DNA of 64,000 nucleotides from positions 6,490,779 through 6,554,778 of the forward strand of contig NW_003101682.1 in assembly GCF_000003855.2 (NCBI RefSeq), in the 5' to 3' direction. The notes below the pieces were generated by a model. It was not told the origin of the DNA. It worked only from the letters and a program-made list of their open reading frames with translations, and searched no databases. Source of the stretch: Blastomyces gilchristii SLH14081 (Eukaryota; Ascomycota; Eurotiomycetes; Onygenales; Ajellomycetaceae). Of the stretch, positions 23,517 through 36,079 are shown one piece after another (position 1 is the first letter of the stretch; the number at the start of each line of letters is the position of its first letter). Made by a program: the position numbers and the translations under genes.

Positions 23517-24324
23517 GTTATTTGAATTCCCCCCCCCCCCTTTTTTTTTTTTCTTTCTTTCCCCTCTGTTTTTCTCTTGTTCTCTTTTCGCTGCTCTGTG
23601 TTTATTGTTTGCAATGATGATGAGACTGATGCCACCACCACACTACGATATGACAACTTATGCCATACCCACTTCTCGGGGTTTTAATGCTTTCATTCGT
23701 TGTCTGTTACACAAAAACGTTTTTTTGTATACCCGCTTCCATTCTCCTGTATTCTCATTGAGACAACCCCTCAAGGGTATTTATTTATGACTTGATGAAC
23801 CAGCCGTACTAGTGATCAACAATACCAATTTGATTTTACCAGCTAGATTAAAGCACAAACATCCTGTAGCCAAACTGTGGTAAGTTGCGGCTGGAATCCG
23901 GGGTAACTGTGCACCCGACTCCACACCCGCGCTTATCCTCCCCACAAACGGTTGCACTAAACCAAATGCAGACTGCCAATCCCAAACCTAACTTTCCGTG
24001 AAGTTTGACGAACCTCACGCCTCCCAGGTTCCATCCGAAGGTGTGCGGAAAGAGAGCACACTGAGGGAAACAGAGCACACAGACACACTCTAGAGAAATA
24101 ATGCGGGCAATCCTAGCGGCGCAAGACGACCACCGCCCCTAGTCAAGGTTTTAGAAAAGATGCATCCATTACCACCGCCACCAGCAGTATCCACGAGTAC
24201 TTCCTGTCCGCCTATACTGCTATGCTCTCGTGCCTGTCGCTCGCAGAGGAAGACCACGATAACTACGATAACTACGTAATATCATTGTTGTTTGTTGTCG
24301 CTATATGTGAAAGACACACACAGC
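23517..24324. other. intergenic, C/T homopolymer after the stop
   Basis: Directly after the upstream stop lies a run of 10 C followed by 11 T (about 23530-23551), probably in the 3' UTR. The rest shows no gene and includes the 5' region of the Zn2Cys6 gene starting at 24325. Confidence 0.6.
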
Positions 24325-27300
24325 ATGGCGGAGGAATCAGCTCATGCCAGTGCCAATGCCAATGGCGAAGTTGATGAGCGCGATCACAATCATTCGCTGG
24401 GTCGACAGCAAGCCGTGGACCTGCCAGCGCTGACTTCTACGGGGAGGGCGATTCAGGCTTGCGATCGGTGTCGGTTTAAGAAGGTGGGTTTTGTTAGGTT
24501 TGGATTGGATGGGGGTTTGATCTTGAAAGTGGATGAACTTGGGATGCAACGCAGTTGGATGGAATGCATTGGGCGCGGCAGAAAACACTATCGCTGACAC
24601 GTGAAATGGTCGTTCATTTGGCTTTTTAGGTTCGATGCGATGGCACGGTTCCGACTGTATGTATAACTATCTACTTCATTCATTCCTATTCAATGGCCCT
24701 CTTTCGTGCATTCATTTACGCCCCGCCCTTGTGATACAGTGTGGGAGGTGCAAAACGGCGGGCCTCGAGTGCCTCACTACGGTCAAACTCAATCGCAAGT
24801 CCTACCCAAGAAGGTATGTACGCGCGGAGACCATGACATCAATTACAGCGGGGAACGGAACTGGGGCTAAATGGTGATGACGATTGGCACCGTAGCTATA
24901 CCGAATCCATTGAAGAACGTCTGCGGCAGTTGGAAGCGGAGGTCCATAAGCTACGCGTGGGCAATGACAATAAAGATAAACGCATTAAGGAATTGGAAGC
25001 TTCTGGTGCAGCTTCTACTCCCTGGCAATCGACAACAGCCAATCGCCCTGAGAGTGTACCAAAGCTTGGCCCAAGACCAGCAACAGACGAGCCTCTTTCT
25101 CGGGAAGTCGGGCGCATGAACCTTGATCGAAGAGGGATAGGTCGTTTTATGGGATCTTCATCTGGGGTATTCTTTATAGGAACCGCTGAGCAATGTTTTG
25201 CCAACATCCCCAACCACGCTGCGAAGAAAATTGGGGATTCCTTGCTTAGGGTCGATGTGGATGATCAGTCGACCGAGTATCCCGTTCTTCATGCTGTTGA
25301 CTCTGCGGCGACTTTGGCTCCGCTACCTCCCCGTGAAACTGCTGAGCGGTACATTGATGTCTGGTTCGATGCTTGGAGACACATTTTCCCCATTCTGCAT
25401 CGCCCATCTTTCACGAATTCCATAAATCATCTCTATGACAGCCCTAGCTCTGAATGTGAACGCTCTGTTCGAGGGATTTTCTATCTAATGCTAGCCCTTG
25501 GTTGCCGTCATCTTTTCCTCACGGGTGATGCTGGTGGTGGAAAGCCCACTGTCAGGAGCAATCAGGAGGATATGGAGTATTACAGCCATTCATCTAAATA
25601 CCATAATGATATTCTAGCACTAAATGATCTTACCACCTTGCAGTATCAGGAACTGCAGACTTTGTGGTTTTTATACACTGGAAAGCGCAGCTTGGCGTTT
25701 CAAATGACTGGGAGTATGACTCGCCTAGCGCTTGAGCTGGGTCTGCACCGACATACAAGGCGATTTCAGTTTGGTCCATTGGAGACGGAATTAAGGAAGA
25801 GGGCCTTCTGGGTGTGCTATATGCTTGACAAGTGAGTTAGGCTTCTCTTTATCTATTTCTAGTGGTGGTCATTGAACATATCTAATTTGAAACAAAATAT
25901 GTATAGCTTTGTCTCCGCTATTCATGGACTGCCAAAGTCCTTTCGCGATCAAGATATCGATGTCGAACTACCTTCGGATGTTGACGACGATTTCGTCAAC
26001 ACAAGTGGCTACTTGCTTTCCCTACCAGGCGAGCCTACTGGGATGCTAACGTTCGTCTCGCTGATCAAAGTTGTTCGCATTCTTTCCAATACTCTCGAAA
26101 TCCTGTACACTACAACCGATAGGAGACAAACGGTCACCAAAATCAAGATGATCGATAGATTGCTTGACCAGTGGATCCATACCCTTCCAGATCACCTTCA
26201 GCTAGGCCCAGACGCTTTTACACAACCACCACTGTCGGCAGATGGAGTTCTTACGCTTATCGAGCCATCAATTGCCTTCTTACATATATCCTACCTGTAC
26301 ACTCGACTTTCCGCGCACCGTGTTGCACTCTCTTTCTTTCCATCGCAACCACAGTATCGCACCTCGCTCATGATATGCATGGACGTCGCTAAAGAACTGA
26401 CATTTTTGAATTCTCGTTCCCGGCGATGTTTACTCGTGTTCGATGTCAATCCCGGTTCACATGTTTATACTTTGTGGACATGCGGGTTGCTCTCTCTATT
26501 CGGCATACATGGATTTCAAAACGAGAATCAGAAGTTTGAACTATCCACGAAATCCAGTGATGACGCAAAAGCATCGCTGTCAGCGTGCGTCGATCTTCTC
26601 GATGCACTTGTGGCAGCTGGTCGAGATGGGGAGAAAGTTCGGTCCGATAATTTACGATATATATCAGCGGCGTTTTCGGATTGTCAAATCTCAGAGTCCA
26701 ATACAATGAAAACCGACCAGCGCGAAACATGGCACCAACCACCTCCACCTGTTTTACAACAGCAGCTTCAGCAGCAATCAGTGGATATCACACATACACC
26801 GTCGTCCTCAAACCAATCACCCCCCGTTCCCACTCCTCCTGCGCATTTCCCCCAGTTCCCACAACATTCAATATACGGACATCCGTCCCCAAACAACTTA
26901 CCTACCCCAGATACCCAAATGCAAAACTCTTCACAACCGCACCCACAACCACCACCCCCACATCCACAAACAGACATGCAATCCCCCGGCCTATCCCGCC
27001 TAGCCATGTCCGCCACCTCCCCGTCCTTTATAAACACCTTCAACATCGACTTTTCCAGCCCTTTCTCCCACCCTTACGACCGCATCTCCGATGCCTTCCC
27101 CCCATCCGCTGCTCCCGACAACGGCACCAACAACAACCAGCAAATCGCTTCTGGCTTAACACCCCCGGCACATCATCAACATCAGCCACACACACAACAT
27201 TCCCAGCATCCGCACCAGCACCAGCACCCACACCCTCACCCTCATCAGCGCCAGCACTCGATGCGGCAGGTCTGGGATGACCCTGTCTTCAACTTGCCAT

Positions 27301-27482
27301 CGATTATGCATGTGTCTGAGGCGGGGGATGGTGGGGATGGTGGTAATAATAGTGCTTCGTTTCCTATGCTGGATATTTCAAGTGCGGAGCCAGTTGGACT
27401 TGGGGATGGTGGTGGAGATGCGGGTGGGAGTGGGGCTAGGAACGGGGCGAGGAAGAGGGCTAGAGTTGGGTCGTCCGGTTGA
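24325..27482 (+). CDS. Zn2Cys6 fungal-specific transcription factor
   Basis: Five exons join in frame to 923 aa: 24325-24483, 24630-24656, 24740-24813, 24896-25831 and 25907-27482. The first three exons build the binuclear cluster: CDRCRFKK, then VRCDGTVPT, then CGRCKTAGLEC. A linker and dimerisation helix follow (YTESIEERLRQLEAEVHKL). Around residues 230-420 is the fungal_trans domain (HIFPILHRPSF, LALELGLHRH, RKRAFWVCYMLD, GLPKSFRDQDIDVELP). The C-terminus is rich in Gln, His and Pro and ends in basic GARKRARVG. The cluster and linker resemble the Cat8/FacB-like group of nuclear regulators, but the target pathway cannot be told. The splitting of the zinc cluster by two introns is clear from the sequence. 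The neighbours do not form an obvious cluster. Confidence 0.9.
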
Positions 27483-27826
27483 GTTCTTTTCGTTCTCCTT
27501 TTGTTATGTTTTTTTTTGGTTTGATTTTGGGATTTGGTATTTTTGAGGGCGCTGGATGCTGGAAGCTGGATTGTACTTGGAGTTTTAGCTAATTGAGAAT
27601 TATCTCCAATCTTTGTACATTTTTTGAGCTCTTGGCATTTTTTCCGTTTCCTTCCTTGTTTGCTTTAGCGATGTTGTTGGAGGATATATACATCTAGATA
27701 TACATGTTTTGGGTTCCAAATCTCCTTATTTATTTACTGCTTATTATAGACCGCCCTTTTTAACCTTATTAAGCGTTTGCATTTCTTACTTTTTTGCCAA
27801 ATTTTGAGGTTTTCTTTTTCTTTTTC

Positions 27827-27878
<52 letters not shown>

Positions 27879-28078
27879 AAATTAACACTGGACTCTCTAT
27901 CGATTTGAAAGTCTAGGGAATTCCTCACCTCTTAACTCCTCGCCCCTAGCTGGCCTTGCGGCGACCTAGGGAAGGATGGGCAACAATACTTATTTTATTC
28001 TGTGGCACGAAACAAAAGGAGGAGGGGAAACCGTTACGATGACACTTCTGGCGTATGTACGACGACATGATGCTTTGA

Positions 28079-28112
<34 letters not shown>

Positions 28113-28478
28113 CCTATCTATCTATCGGTCTATACCCCTATGTATGTGTACACACCGGGAATTTTGAAATTCTTTGTCAGAGGGCATAGCCTAACTTTCC
28201 CTACCACCACGTACCAAATGTGAAGCGATATGAGCAAGAAATCAATCGCTTAAGGTGGGGCGAGCTTGCGGAGGATTTTGGCTTCCAAGCTTCCAATGGA
28301 TATACCGAATAGTACCGGGTAGGGACCTAAAAGCATTCTGGCTGAGCCAAAAACTATGGTTTCCTAGCAGGTCATGGCGCTGATGAATGTATATGGACAT
28401 GCCCTGGTAGTGTTGCGGTTGGGATGCGTGCACCGAGCAGACCCGCACGCGGAGGTGTAACGATTGTGGTTCAACCGC
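27483..28478. other. intergenic with poly-T/poly-A and (TATC)n tracts
   Basis: It holds the 3' end of the Zn2Cys6 gene and the 3' end of the convergent PDR transporter. T-rich DNA leads to 11 T followed by 23 A (27848-27881), a potential hairpin. A TATC microsatellite lies at about 28079-28126. No gene recognised. Confidence 0.7.
28079..28126. repeat. (TATC)n microsatellite
   Basis: About 12 tetranucleotide units with one interruption (TACC). Confidence 0.95.
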
Positions 28479-31400
28479 TCAACTTTTAAACCTCTTGAAT
28501 GGTTTTATCACGGAAAAGATGTAGACCAGCAGATACACGATGAAGTAATTAGCGATCATGAAACCGATGAAGATGCCTAGGTATGGCCAGCCCTTGGATG
28601 CCGATATGTTATTTTCGGCCAGGTACTGAATCATTAATTATTAAGGTTAGCTCCATGGCGTTTGTGGGATGAAAGTACTTAAAGAGAGGGCCAAAAAAAA
28701 GGTGGGGGGAAAGTAGCTATTAACCTCATCACCATATTTATAGGAACAATACTGGCAATCTCCCTTCCCATCAGGATTAGCCAGGTATCCCAGAGCAGTA
28801 GATATCCATTCGCCAGCATACTGCCCGCAAGTTTGGTTTGAGGGAGCGTGGAAAGTAATCAACTCGCTTGCGTCGCAGGTAACCTCGGCACCCTTCATGA
28901 TCATAGAAAGAATACCTCCAATCCAGTAGGTAAATGGCGTCAAGTAATACATGGTGTAGGCCCAGAAAACCGGCATCTCGTCTTGAGGCTGCAGTACACC
29001 ATTGAACAACTCGCACATGACAAGGAAAAAGGGCATAAGGTTGGCAGCCATGACAGCGTCGGTACTGGAGAAGTTGTTAGTATGGCTTCTTCCCCTTGCA
29101 TGATTTTATTACAAACGGTTTCATATTAGTTGGGAACACGAACCTCATTGCAGCAATCCATTGGCCCCAAGACGTTGAGAAAAGATGGAAAAAGATAACC
29201 ATGAGATATGTATATCCGGCAGAAGCACCAAGAGGGAGTCCCACGGAGTAATAGAAGATGAGGTAAAAAATAGTTCCTCCGACAAATGAATACGGTATCT
29301 CAGATAAGATTTGAGCGGTAGTGAAACTAAACCATCCGTATATCCTGCTAGGATATTCGCGTTCTTCCCACATATCGCGACTTTCGATGAACTTCATCGA
29401 GGTTCCGTTGACAAACTCGGGGACAAGCATGAGGATCAAGAAACAGGAGAAAGCTCGCGATTGCATGTCTGTCTCGCTGTTTCCGATTTGGAGGTAGGTG
29501 AGACCGTTGAGTAAAGCGTGGATGGTAGACGCATAAAGCTTTGAATAGGTGTATTCAGGAGACCGCCAGTAATGTCGACTCGTACGCTTGGTGAGCTGGA
29601 CAGTTTGATCCCATGTCGAGGCGGCGAATTCCTTCTTGTCGCTTATTTGGCCGAAACCATCCCCTTCATTTTTGTAGCTGCAAATGGCGTCGACTTCCTC
29701 CTGGACTTCGGACGCCTCAGGAGACGCTTTCCATACCTCGTTCCAGTCTATATCTTTCCCCTTCGCTTTACATACTCCGACGCCAACTTCGATTAATAGA
29801 TCAGCAACATTCTTTCCGTCTTCAATAGCAATACCGTAACGCTCAAAATAATCGCAAATAGCTTTCCCAGCAGGTCCAACCTCACCGAAGTAATAGACAT
29901 TGCCTCCGGGGTTGAGCGCAAGAACTCGATCAAACTATAGTTTTGTTTAGCCAAAGCACAAGGACGATGGGGGATAGTGGGAGAGAACGTACGACTTCAA
30001 TCTGCTGATGACTTGCTTGGTGGATAGTGCAAACAATAGCAAGGCCTGCATCTGCGAGCTTCCTCAACAATACAACGATGCTAAAAGCACCTTCACTATC
30101 GAGACCCTGTTGTTTGCAAGTGTTATTTGCGGCGTTTCAAATGATAGAAGGGCAAGGGGAACTACTTACGCTAGTAGGTTCATCTAGAAACAGAAGATGG
30201 TTTGGTTTGGCGCAAAGCTCAACACCAATAGTTGTCCTTCTCTTCTGCTCTATGGGAAGCGAGCCTATCACAGCATCTTGCAGCTCTACTAGTTCCAGAG
30301 TCTGCAATACCGTGTCTACATAAGCAAGCTTTTCCTTGCGTGGTATTTCGGCTCCCTGACGCAGCAAAGCAGAAAATTCGAACGCTTCTCGGATGGTACT
30401 TGTCTTGTCCTGGATATCCATCTGCTGACAATACCCAATTTTTCGACGAAAGCTGACATCTGGGGTGTGGCCATTTATCATTATATCGCCAGTCACCGTA
30501 CCGGCGTTTTGACGCTGAGTCAGGGTGGTTAACACTATTTCGGGGAGACCATGTTAGCTGCCTAAAACCAAATGCCTGGAGTGTGTGTGTTGCTTACATG
30601 TTGATTTACCAGCACCAGACGAGCCAACTAGTGCAGTTAGCGACCCAGGTCTGCAGTATCCAGAGGCGTTATTCAACAGAACCTTCTCCGAGTCGCCTTG
30701 TCGGACTGTATACTTCAAATTTCGCCATGCGAATGCTGATTGCGTCTTTGCAATTTGATCGGAAGTGCTAGTAGTGCCCAAGTTTGTCGTCGCTGGAGGT
30801 ACTTTGTGGTCAACATCGAATGCCTTGTTTTCCTCATCGTGACCTACCGCGCCGCGTTGACTATTTCTCTTCCTGTTATATGTAACAGCACCAGCAGAAC
30901 CGTCATCCCACTCAACAGTCTCGCAAAGCCAGGCGTTTAGAGCGGTAAAAGCGACGGTAAACAGAATCAAAATGCCAAAGTTCCTCCACACATTATGATA
31001 ATAGAAACCATATTTGCTGGCTAGGAATGTGTCACCACTAATTGTTAGCTGTCCCGGTATATTCCCTGGGCCCGCGCAAGTTTGGTATAACGTATCTGTG
31101 TAATCAGGACCTGAAGGGATAATCGTTCCAGGCTCGCATTTAAGTTCTAGATTATGAAACTCATTGGCCATGCATGCTTCGAATGCAAAAAGGGCGGGCG
31201 TGGTATACTATGAAGATAGTTAGCAGGAAATGAGTTGGAGCACATATTTGTTTTACTTACCGCGATCCATCCAACCCAAGGCACTTGAGAAATAAGTCGG
31301 TTTAGAGGGAGCAGATAGCCGCTGTAGGTAATGGCAATCAAGAATCCCACGCTACAGTATCGCAGAGCAACTTCGAAACTGGAGAAAGAGGCAAATAACC

Positions 31401-33389
31401 GGAATTGTGAAGTGTAACAGATAGTATGGAGGTATGAGATGAGGAAGAATATGAAGAAAGCACTAGCCTACACACACATCATTGGTTAGCAACACAACGA
31501 TGCCATTGAGAGTTAGGAGTTTCTTGGTAGAAAAGTGACTCGCCTCCATTTTCAAACCAGCAATAAAATAGACGACTATAGAAAATACAACCGTCATAAT
31601 GAAGACTGTGACGAAGTCGAACAAAGTACGGGCAAACGCAACCGCGCTTGGCCTCACAAAAGCGAACCTTTTCTGACGGCTAATGATATCGCGACCTCGG
31701 ATTGAGTCCTCAAGTTCAGCTAGTTGAATCCATGGCAGGGTGAGAATAGCATAAAAGATGAAGCCTCCCCGGGAAAAAGCACCCTGAATATTTGCTGGAA
31801 GGTCGTAGAATAGTGACGAGATCAAAAGTCCTAGCACAATTGAGCTGGCCAGTTTCATGTACAGATGTGCAGGATATCCCTTAAGGAGCCACCACTGTCG
31901 TTTCGTACACACCACAACTTGTTTTACCAGCGATGTGTTGTAAACTGACTTGGCGGAAACAAAACGGGATTTCTTTTGTTTGGCAAAGGCTGTAAAGCTT
32001 TCCCTGCAATCGGATCCGCAGGTTTGTTGAATTCGAGTAAGGTCGGTTTCGTAATTTTGGATATCCTGCTGAACGGCTTTGAAATATTCGCTTTCCTTGA
32101 ACGCCTTTTCTAGCTCAATTGCCCCTTTCGGAGCTCGCTTCTCGTACCCGTCCCGGAAAGATCGCGTTTCGGCCGATGTTATGCCAGTCAGGAAATCCGT
32201 GATGGTTTGTCTGGGATGGCACTTATAGCCCAAGTCCTCGAAGTAAGATTTCGCTTTGTTCGCAGGGCCCTGGTATAGCATCCGGCCTTGGTCGATAATC
32301 ATAACTTTGTCCGCAAAGTTGTAAACGGCGTCGGATGCCTGGTAAAGCGTCACAATGGTCGCCTTACCACAAGTGTCCGTCATGATTCGAAGGCTTCGAG
32401 CGTAATCGACTGCAGCGGCAGCATCCAAGCCACGAGTAGAATTGTCCCACGCAGCTACTGCCGAATCGGTGGCCAAAGATTCGATAATTGACAGGCGTTT
32501 CCGTTCGCCGCCGGAAATACCACGAATATACTCATTTCCAACAAGTGTCCCCATAACGTGAGATATACCAAAAACTCGACCATACAACTCCAGCATCTCC
32601 GAGATCCTATGCCTTAATCGTTTTGGAGTCTTACTCTCCAAGGCAAATTCCAACGTCTGGCGCACAGTTAATGTGGGAAAGTGAATATCCTCTTCCGGGA
32701 TATAGGCGACTTCGCCCCTGAAATGTTTCGAAATATCCTCTGGTTTGAGCCCGGAATAGTCAAGCGATCCAGTCACGCCTAAGAACGAGGAGTGATGATT
32801 TGCTATGGTTCGCAAAAACGTCGAACACCCGGCACCCGGACGTCCCAGTACCCTTGAACGGGGGGGAAATGTCAATGCTTGGTTCTAGTCAAGGTTCAGA
32901 AGAGGAGGGAAATACACACAACATAATTTCTCCACTGCGCACCACCCCGGAAAAATCGTTGATCAGAGGTCTTCCATCTTGTAGCTTTGGAGGAGCAATC
33001 CACCGTTTGATTGTCCACTCATAGACGTCTTGAAAGGTGCATGTCCTCCAAATTGCGTGTGCTAACGTCTTCACCTGCGCATGCTCGTTCCGCACCCCCC
33101 AAGTCGACACGTTCTTGAAACACACTCCGAGCCGACCAATCGGCTCGCTGCCCACAGATTTCACACTGCGTTCTCTAAAGTATCTGTCAAGGGATGAATG
33201 GGGTTCAGGATATTCAGTGTGTTCCGTTTCAGAGAACTCAGTTAACGTCCGGTGTAAATCAGCCAAAGTTTGCTCATCCTGCTGGGTTGGATGCACTTGG
33301 GGTTGCGAATCATTTCGGTGCTCGGTGGCATAGCGAACACGTTCGCCATGAGTTGGAACACGAGACAGTACCGGCACTGTCAGCGGCAT
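28479..33389 (-). CDS. full-size PDR-type ABC transporter (ABCG)
   Basis: Nine exons (minus): 33389-32920, 32852-31544, 31467-31261, 31207-30598, 30534-30170, 30106-29993, 29934-29144, 29064-28725 and 28625-28479, giving 1,450 aa, normal for the family. The order is NBD1-TMD1-NBD2-TMD2. NBD1 has GRPGAGCST (Cys for the Walker A Lys, as is usual in fungal PDR pumps), ISGGERKR and [13 protein letters not shown]2 has [21 protein letters not shown] and [12 protein letters not shown]. Each membrane half holds about six helices, and TMD2 has a Cys-containing extracellular loop ([12 protein letters not shown]...[11 protein letters not shown]). Such pumps export drugs, toxins or lipids across the plasma membrane. 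Substrate unknown. Intron 2 needs a GC donor. It is divergent from the Zn2Cys6 gene at 33953. Confidence 0.93.
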
Positions 33390-33952
33390 GACTGTAGAGC
33401 TGAGGACCAGACTGTGTACTCGTCATGAAATATATACCAGTGCGACTGAGAGATGGTTGAAACCTCCATTTTGCTTGAGGTACCGAAAACGGTCTTGTAT
33501 ATGACATTGCAAAGAATACGCCGAAGAAGGGGACAAGAATAAAAATTACAAACCAAAGCCACCCGACTCCAAACTCTTGAGTGGGCCAAACCTAACTTCA
33601 TCGAATTGGTTTTTACCGAGAAAGGAAGCCAAGCGGAGGACTTGCGACCAAGGTTTTTGATGCCAAGCCCGGGCCTTTTCTGATAGATTGCCGAGAACAT
33701 TTCCACGCCGAGAAACTAAAACCTTCGACAGCGACGTGACGTGAGGCTAAACCCACGGAGGCAGCCAAGACACAGCCCTAATTCTGACCAGCTACTACCG
33801 TGGGCCAGATTGCAGTGGCGAGATAACTAACTTCTAATTAGCCGATTCATCATAACTTGATCTGATCTCCTCGTGGACGGGTTTGGATTTATTTCTCCCA
33901 ACTCCTTCCATTTCGATATTAAGCTGGTAAATGTTAGTGACACATTAGTTTG
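33390..33952. promoter_or_regulatory. 563-bp shared divergent intergenic region
   Basis: It separates the start codons of the PDR transporter (minus, 33389) and the Zn2Cys6 regulator (plus, 33953) and must hold both core promoters. No certain regulator-binding site was identified. Short minus-strand frames here (33507-33310 and 33706-33380) look like non-coding or upstream frames. Confidence 0.6.
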
Positions 33953-36079
33953 ATGGGTGGGAATGATGTCGATTGCAGAGGCGCTCTTGGGAGAAGGAGC
34001 ATGCTTTCTCTAGGCACGACAGCTTGGACCCCCTCGCCGCTCCAGGATCCAGCTGTCAGCCAAGCCTTTTCGAGCAGTCCATGCTATACCTGTCGGCGCC
34101 GGCGTGTAACATGCGACCGGCTGATTCCAACTTGTCGAAAATGCGATAAGGCGCAGAAGGCATGTTTGGGGTATAAGAAACCACTGACTTGGGTGCATGG
34201 TGTTGCCAGCCGGGGAAAGATGATGGGATTGACATTTGACGATATCACGGCGAACAAGTCCTCGCAAGCTACCTTAGTGAATGGCATTGCTGGGCCAGAG
34301 GAGCACAATTCTGCAGAATCTTTCCCCTTTGGCAGTTGCTGTTTCGGTCCCGCCCACGATGCATCCGAGGTACTGCCGGGCAATCCGGGATCCTTTGAGT
34401 CATGGCCGCTGTCGTCAGTCAGAGGCGCCAATGGCCCGGAAGAATGCCAGAAAGCAGACATGGCATTGTCAGAATGGGATTCGAGTGATCAGCGCAGGAA
34501 AGACCAAATTGAATGCTATTCCCATATCCCGCTGACCCTGATAGATCCTATTTTTCAAGGCTTGGACAAAATATCGCGATACTATCTCACATATTGTGAG
34601 TCATCATCGTTGCGTTGGATTGGCGATTTTCGCAGACATGTTTTTGCTAACAAATCTAGAAGTTGATCGCAAGTTTTGTAAACTGATGGTACTTTTCGAA
34701 GTCCCTCACAAAAACCCCTATCGCCGTCTTATTCAGATGGTTAATGTTTCTTCGGGTGTGTGCGCTGCAATGGCTGCAATAGGCGCGTGCCACCACCTGC
34801 ATGTTCTTCATTACTCGGACCAACATCCACTTGACAACCACTACTTGAAAAGTAAAGCGCGGTCGTTAGAGGATGGCGAACAGTTTGCACGCTCGCCCAA
34901 TGCAAAAGTACGAGTTACTTATCAACATCTATTACTTCTGAAGCATCGAGCACTTAGTCAGCTAGAGCAAAATTTGTCGAATCCCGAAACCCGAGGGCAG
35001 GATACATCCATTGCTACTTCACTTCTCCTTATGGTTCTTGACATGGTGGAATCAGGCCGGGGGACGTGGAAACTGCATGTCGAAGGTGCTAAGAGGTTGC
35101 TCCAGAGTCGTTTCAGCCCACTTGGGGAGATAGACGAGGATGGGTCACCACGAGTGCCTTGTGCAGCGTATGATAGCTTTAATACGTTCCTAGCAGGAAG
35201 CTGTATGACGTGCGTATAAATTGCACACAGACCCTTTCTAGCATGCTATATTTTTTCTCGCCCTTGGTCAGTAAAGATAGTGTTTATACCTAACACGCTT
35301 TGTTTTTTAGCTTCGACATCATGGGATCCACACTTACTCCGTCTGGGAGTTGGTCTGAACCGGTATCGTCACAACTCATAACTTCACCGAATCTTTTATC
35401 TGACACGGAAAAAGAGGTTTGGCTTGGTTGTCCGGGTTCTTTGCTGCACATAATCCTCTACATTTCCTCCCTGCGACATGCGGGCAGCTCATCACAAACC
35501 CTCGGACCGAAAGTAAATCTCTCCACAATTTTGTCCCAGATTAATGCCTTTGACCCTGAACGTTGGACGCGAGAAGTCTATCATTCCATGTACGCAGGCA
35601 CGGAGTATCCCTTTCCTGACCACCATTTCTCAAAAGAGTCATATTGGAGACCTCCTGAACCTGCGGAAAGCAATAGCCCACTGTCAGACTCAGACGCACT
35701 ATTACACCTTGCTTCAGCGTATAAAATAACAATCACCCTTTACGCAATCCGGATCCTCCTGCACCCCTCACCTGAGGAATGCACCTTCTTTGCGGAACAG
35801 GTCACCACAGTCCTAACCCATATCTCACTCATCCCTCCGAGCTCTGAGCTGTTCAAGAGCATCCTGTGGCCGACGTTCATAGCGGGTGCAGAATGCCGCT
35901 GCCCAGAGCAGAGGGCATGGTTTCGCGATAAATTAGACCATATGTGGCGCCAGTGCTGGACTGTAAATATACGGGAGGCCATGCGCGTGTTGGATGCGAT
36001 TTGGAGTCGCGAAGATCAACACGATGGGGACTGGGCGGAGTACTTCGATCGGTTTGGTGCTAACTGGTTATTTATTTGA
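33953..36079 (+). CDS. Zn2Cys6 transcription factor with C-terminal fungal TF domain
   Basis: Exons 33953-34595, 34663-35209 and 35311-36079 join in frame to 652 aa. The zinc cluster near residues 43-73 reads CYTCRRRRVTCDRLIPTC, then RKCDKAQKAC, followed by LGYKKPLTWVHGVASRGKMM. After a low-complexity region comes the Fungal_trans_2-like domain: DKISRYYLTYFDRKFC, NPYRRLIQM, LLLKHRALSQL, LLLMVLDMVESGRGTW, HVEGAKRLL, TFDIMGSTL. Intron 1 is taken to end at CTAGAAG, because the CTAG site would create a stop. A later start at 34001 is possible. The nuclear regulator is head-to-head with the PDR pump, so pump control or self-regulation is a reasonable inference. Target genes are not shown by sequence. 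Confidence 0.88.
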
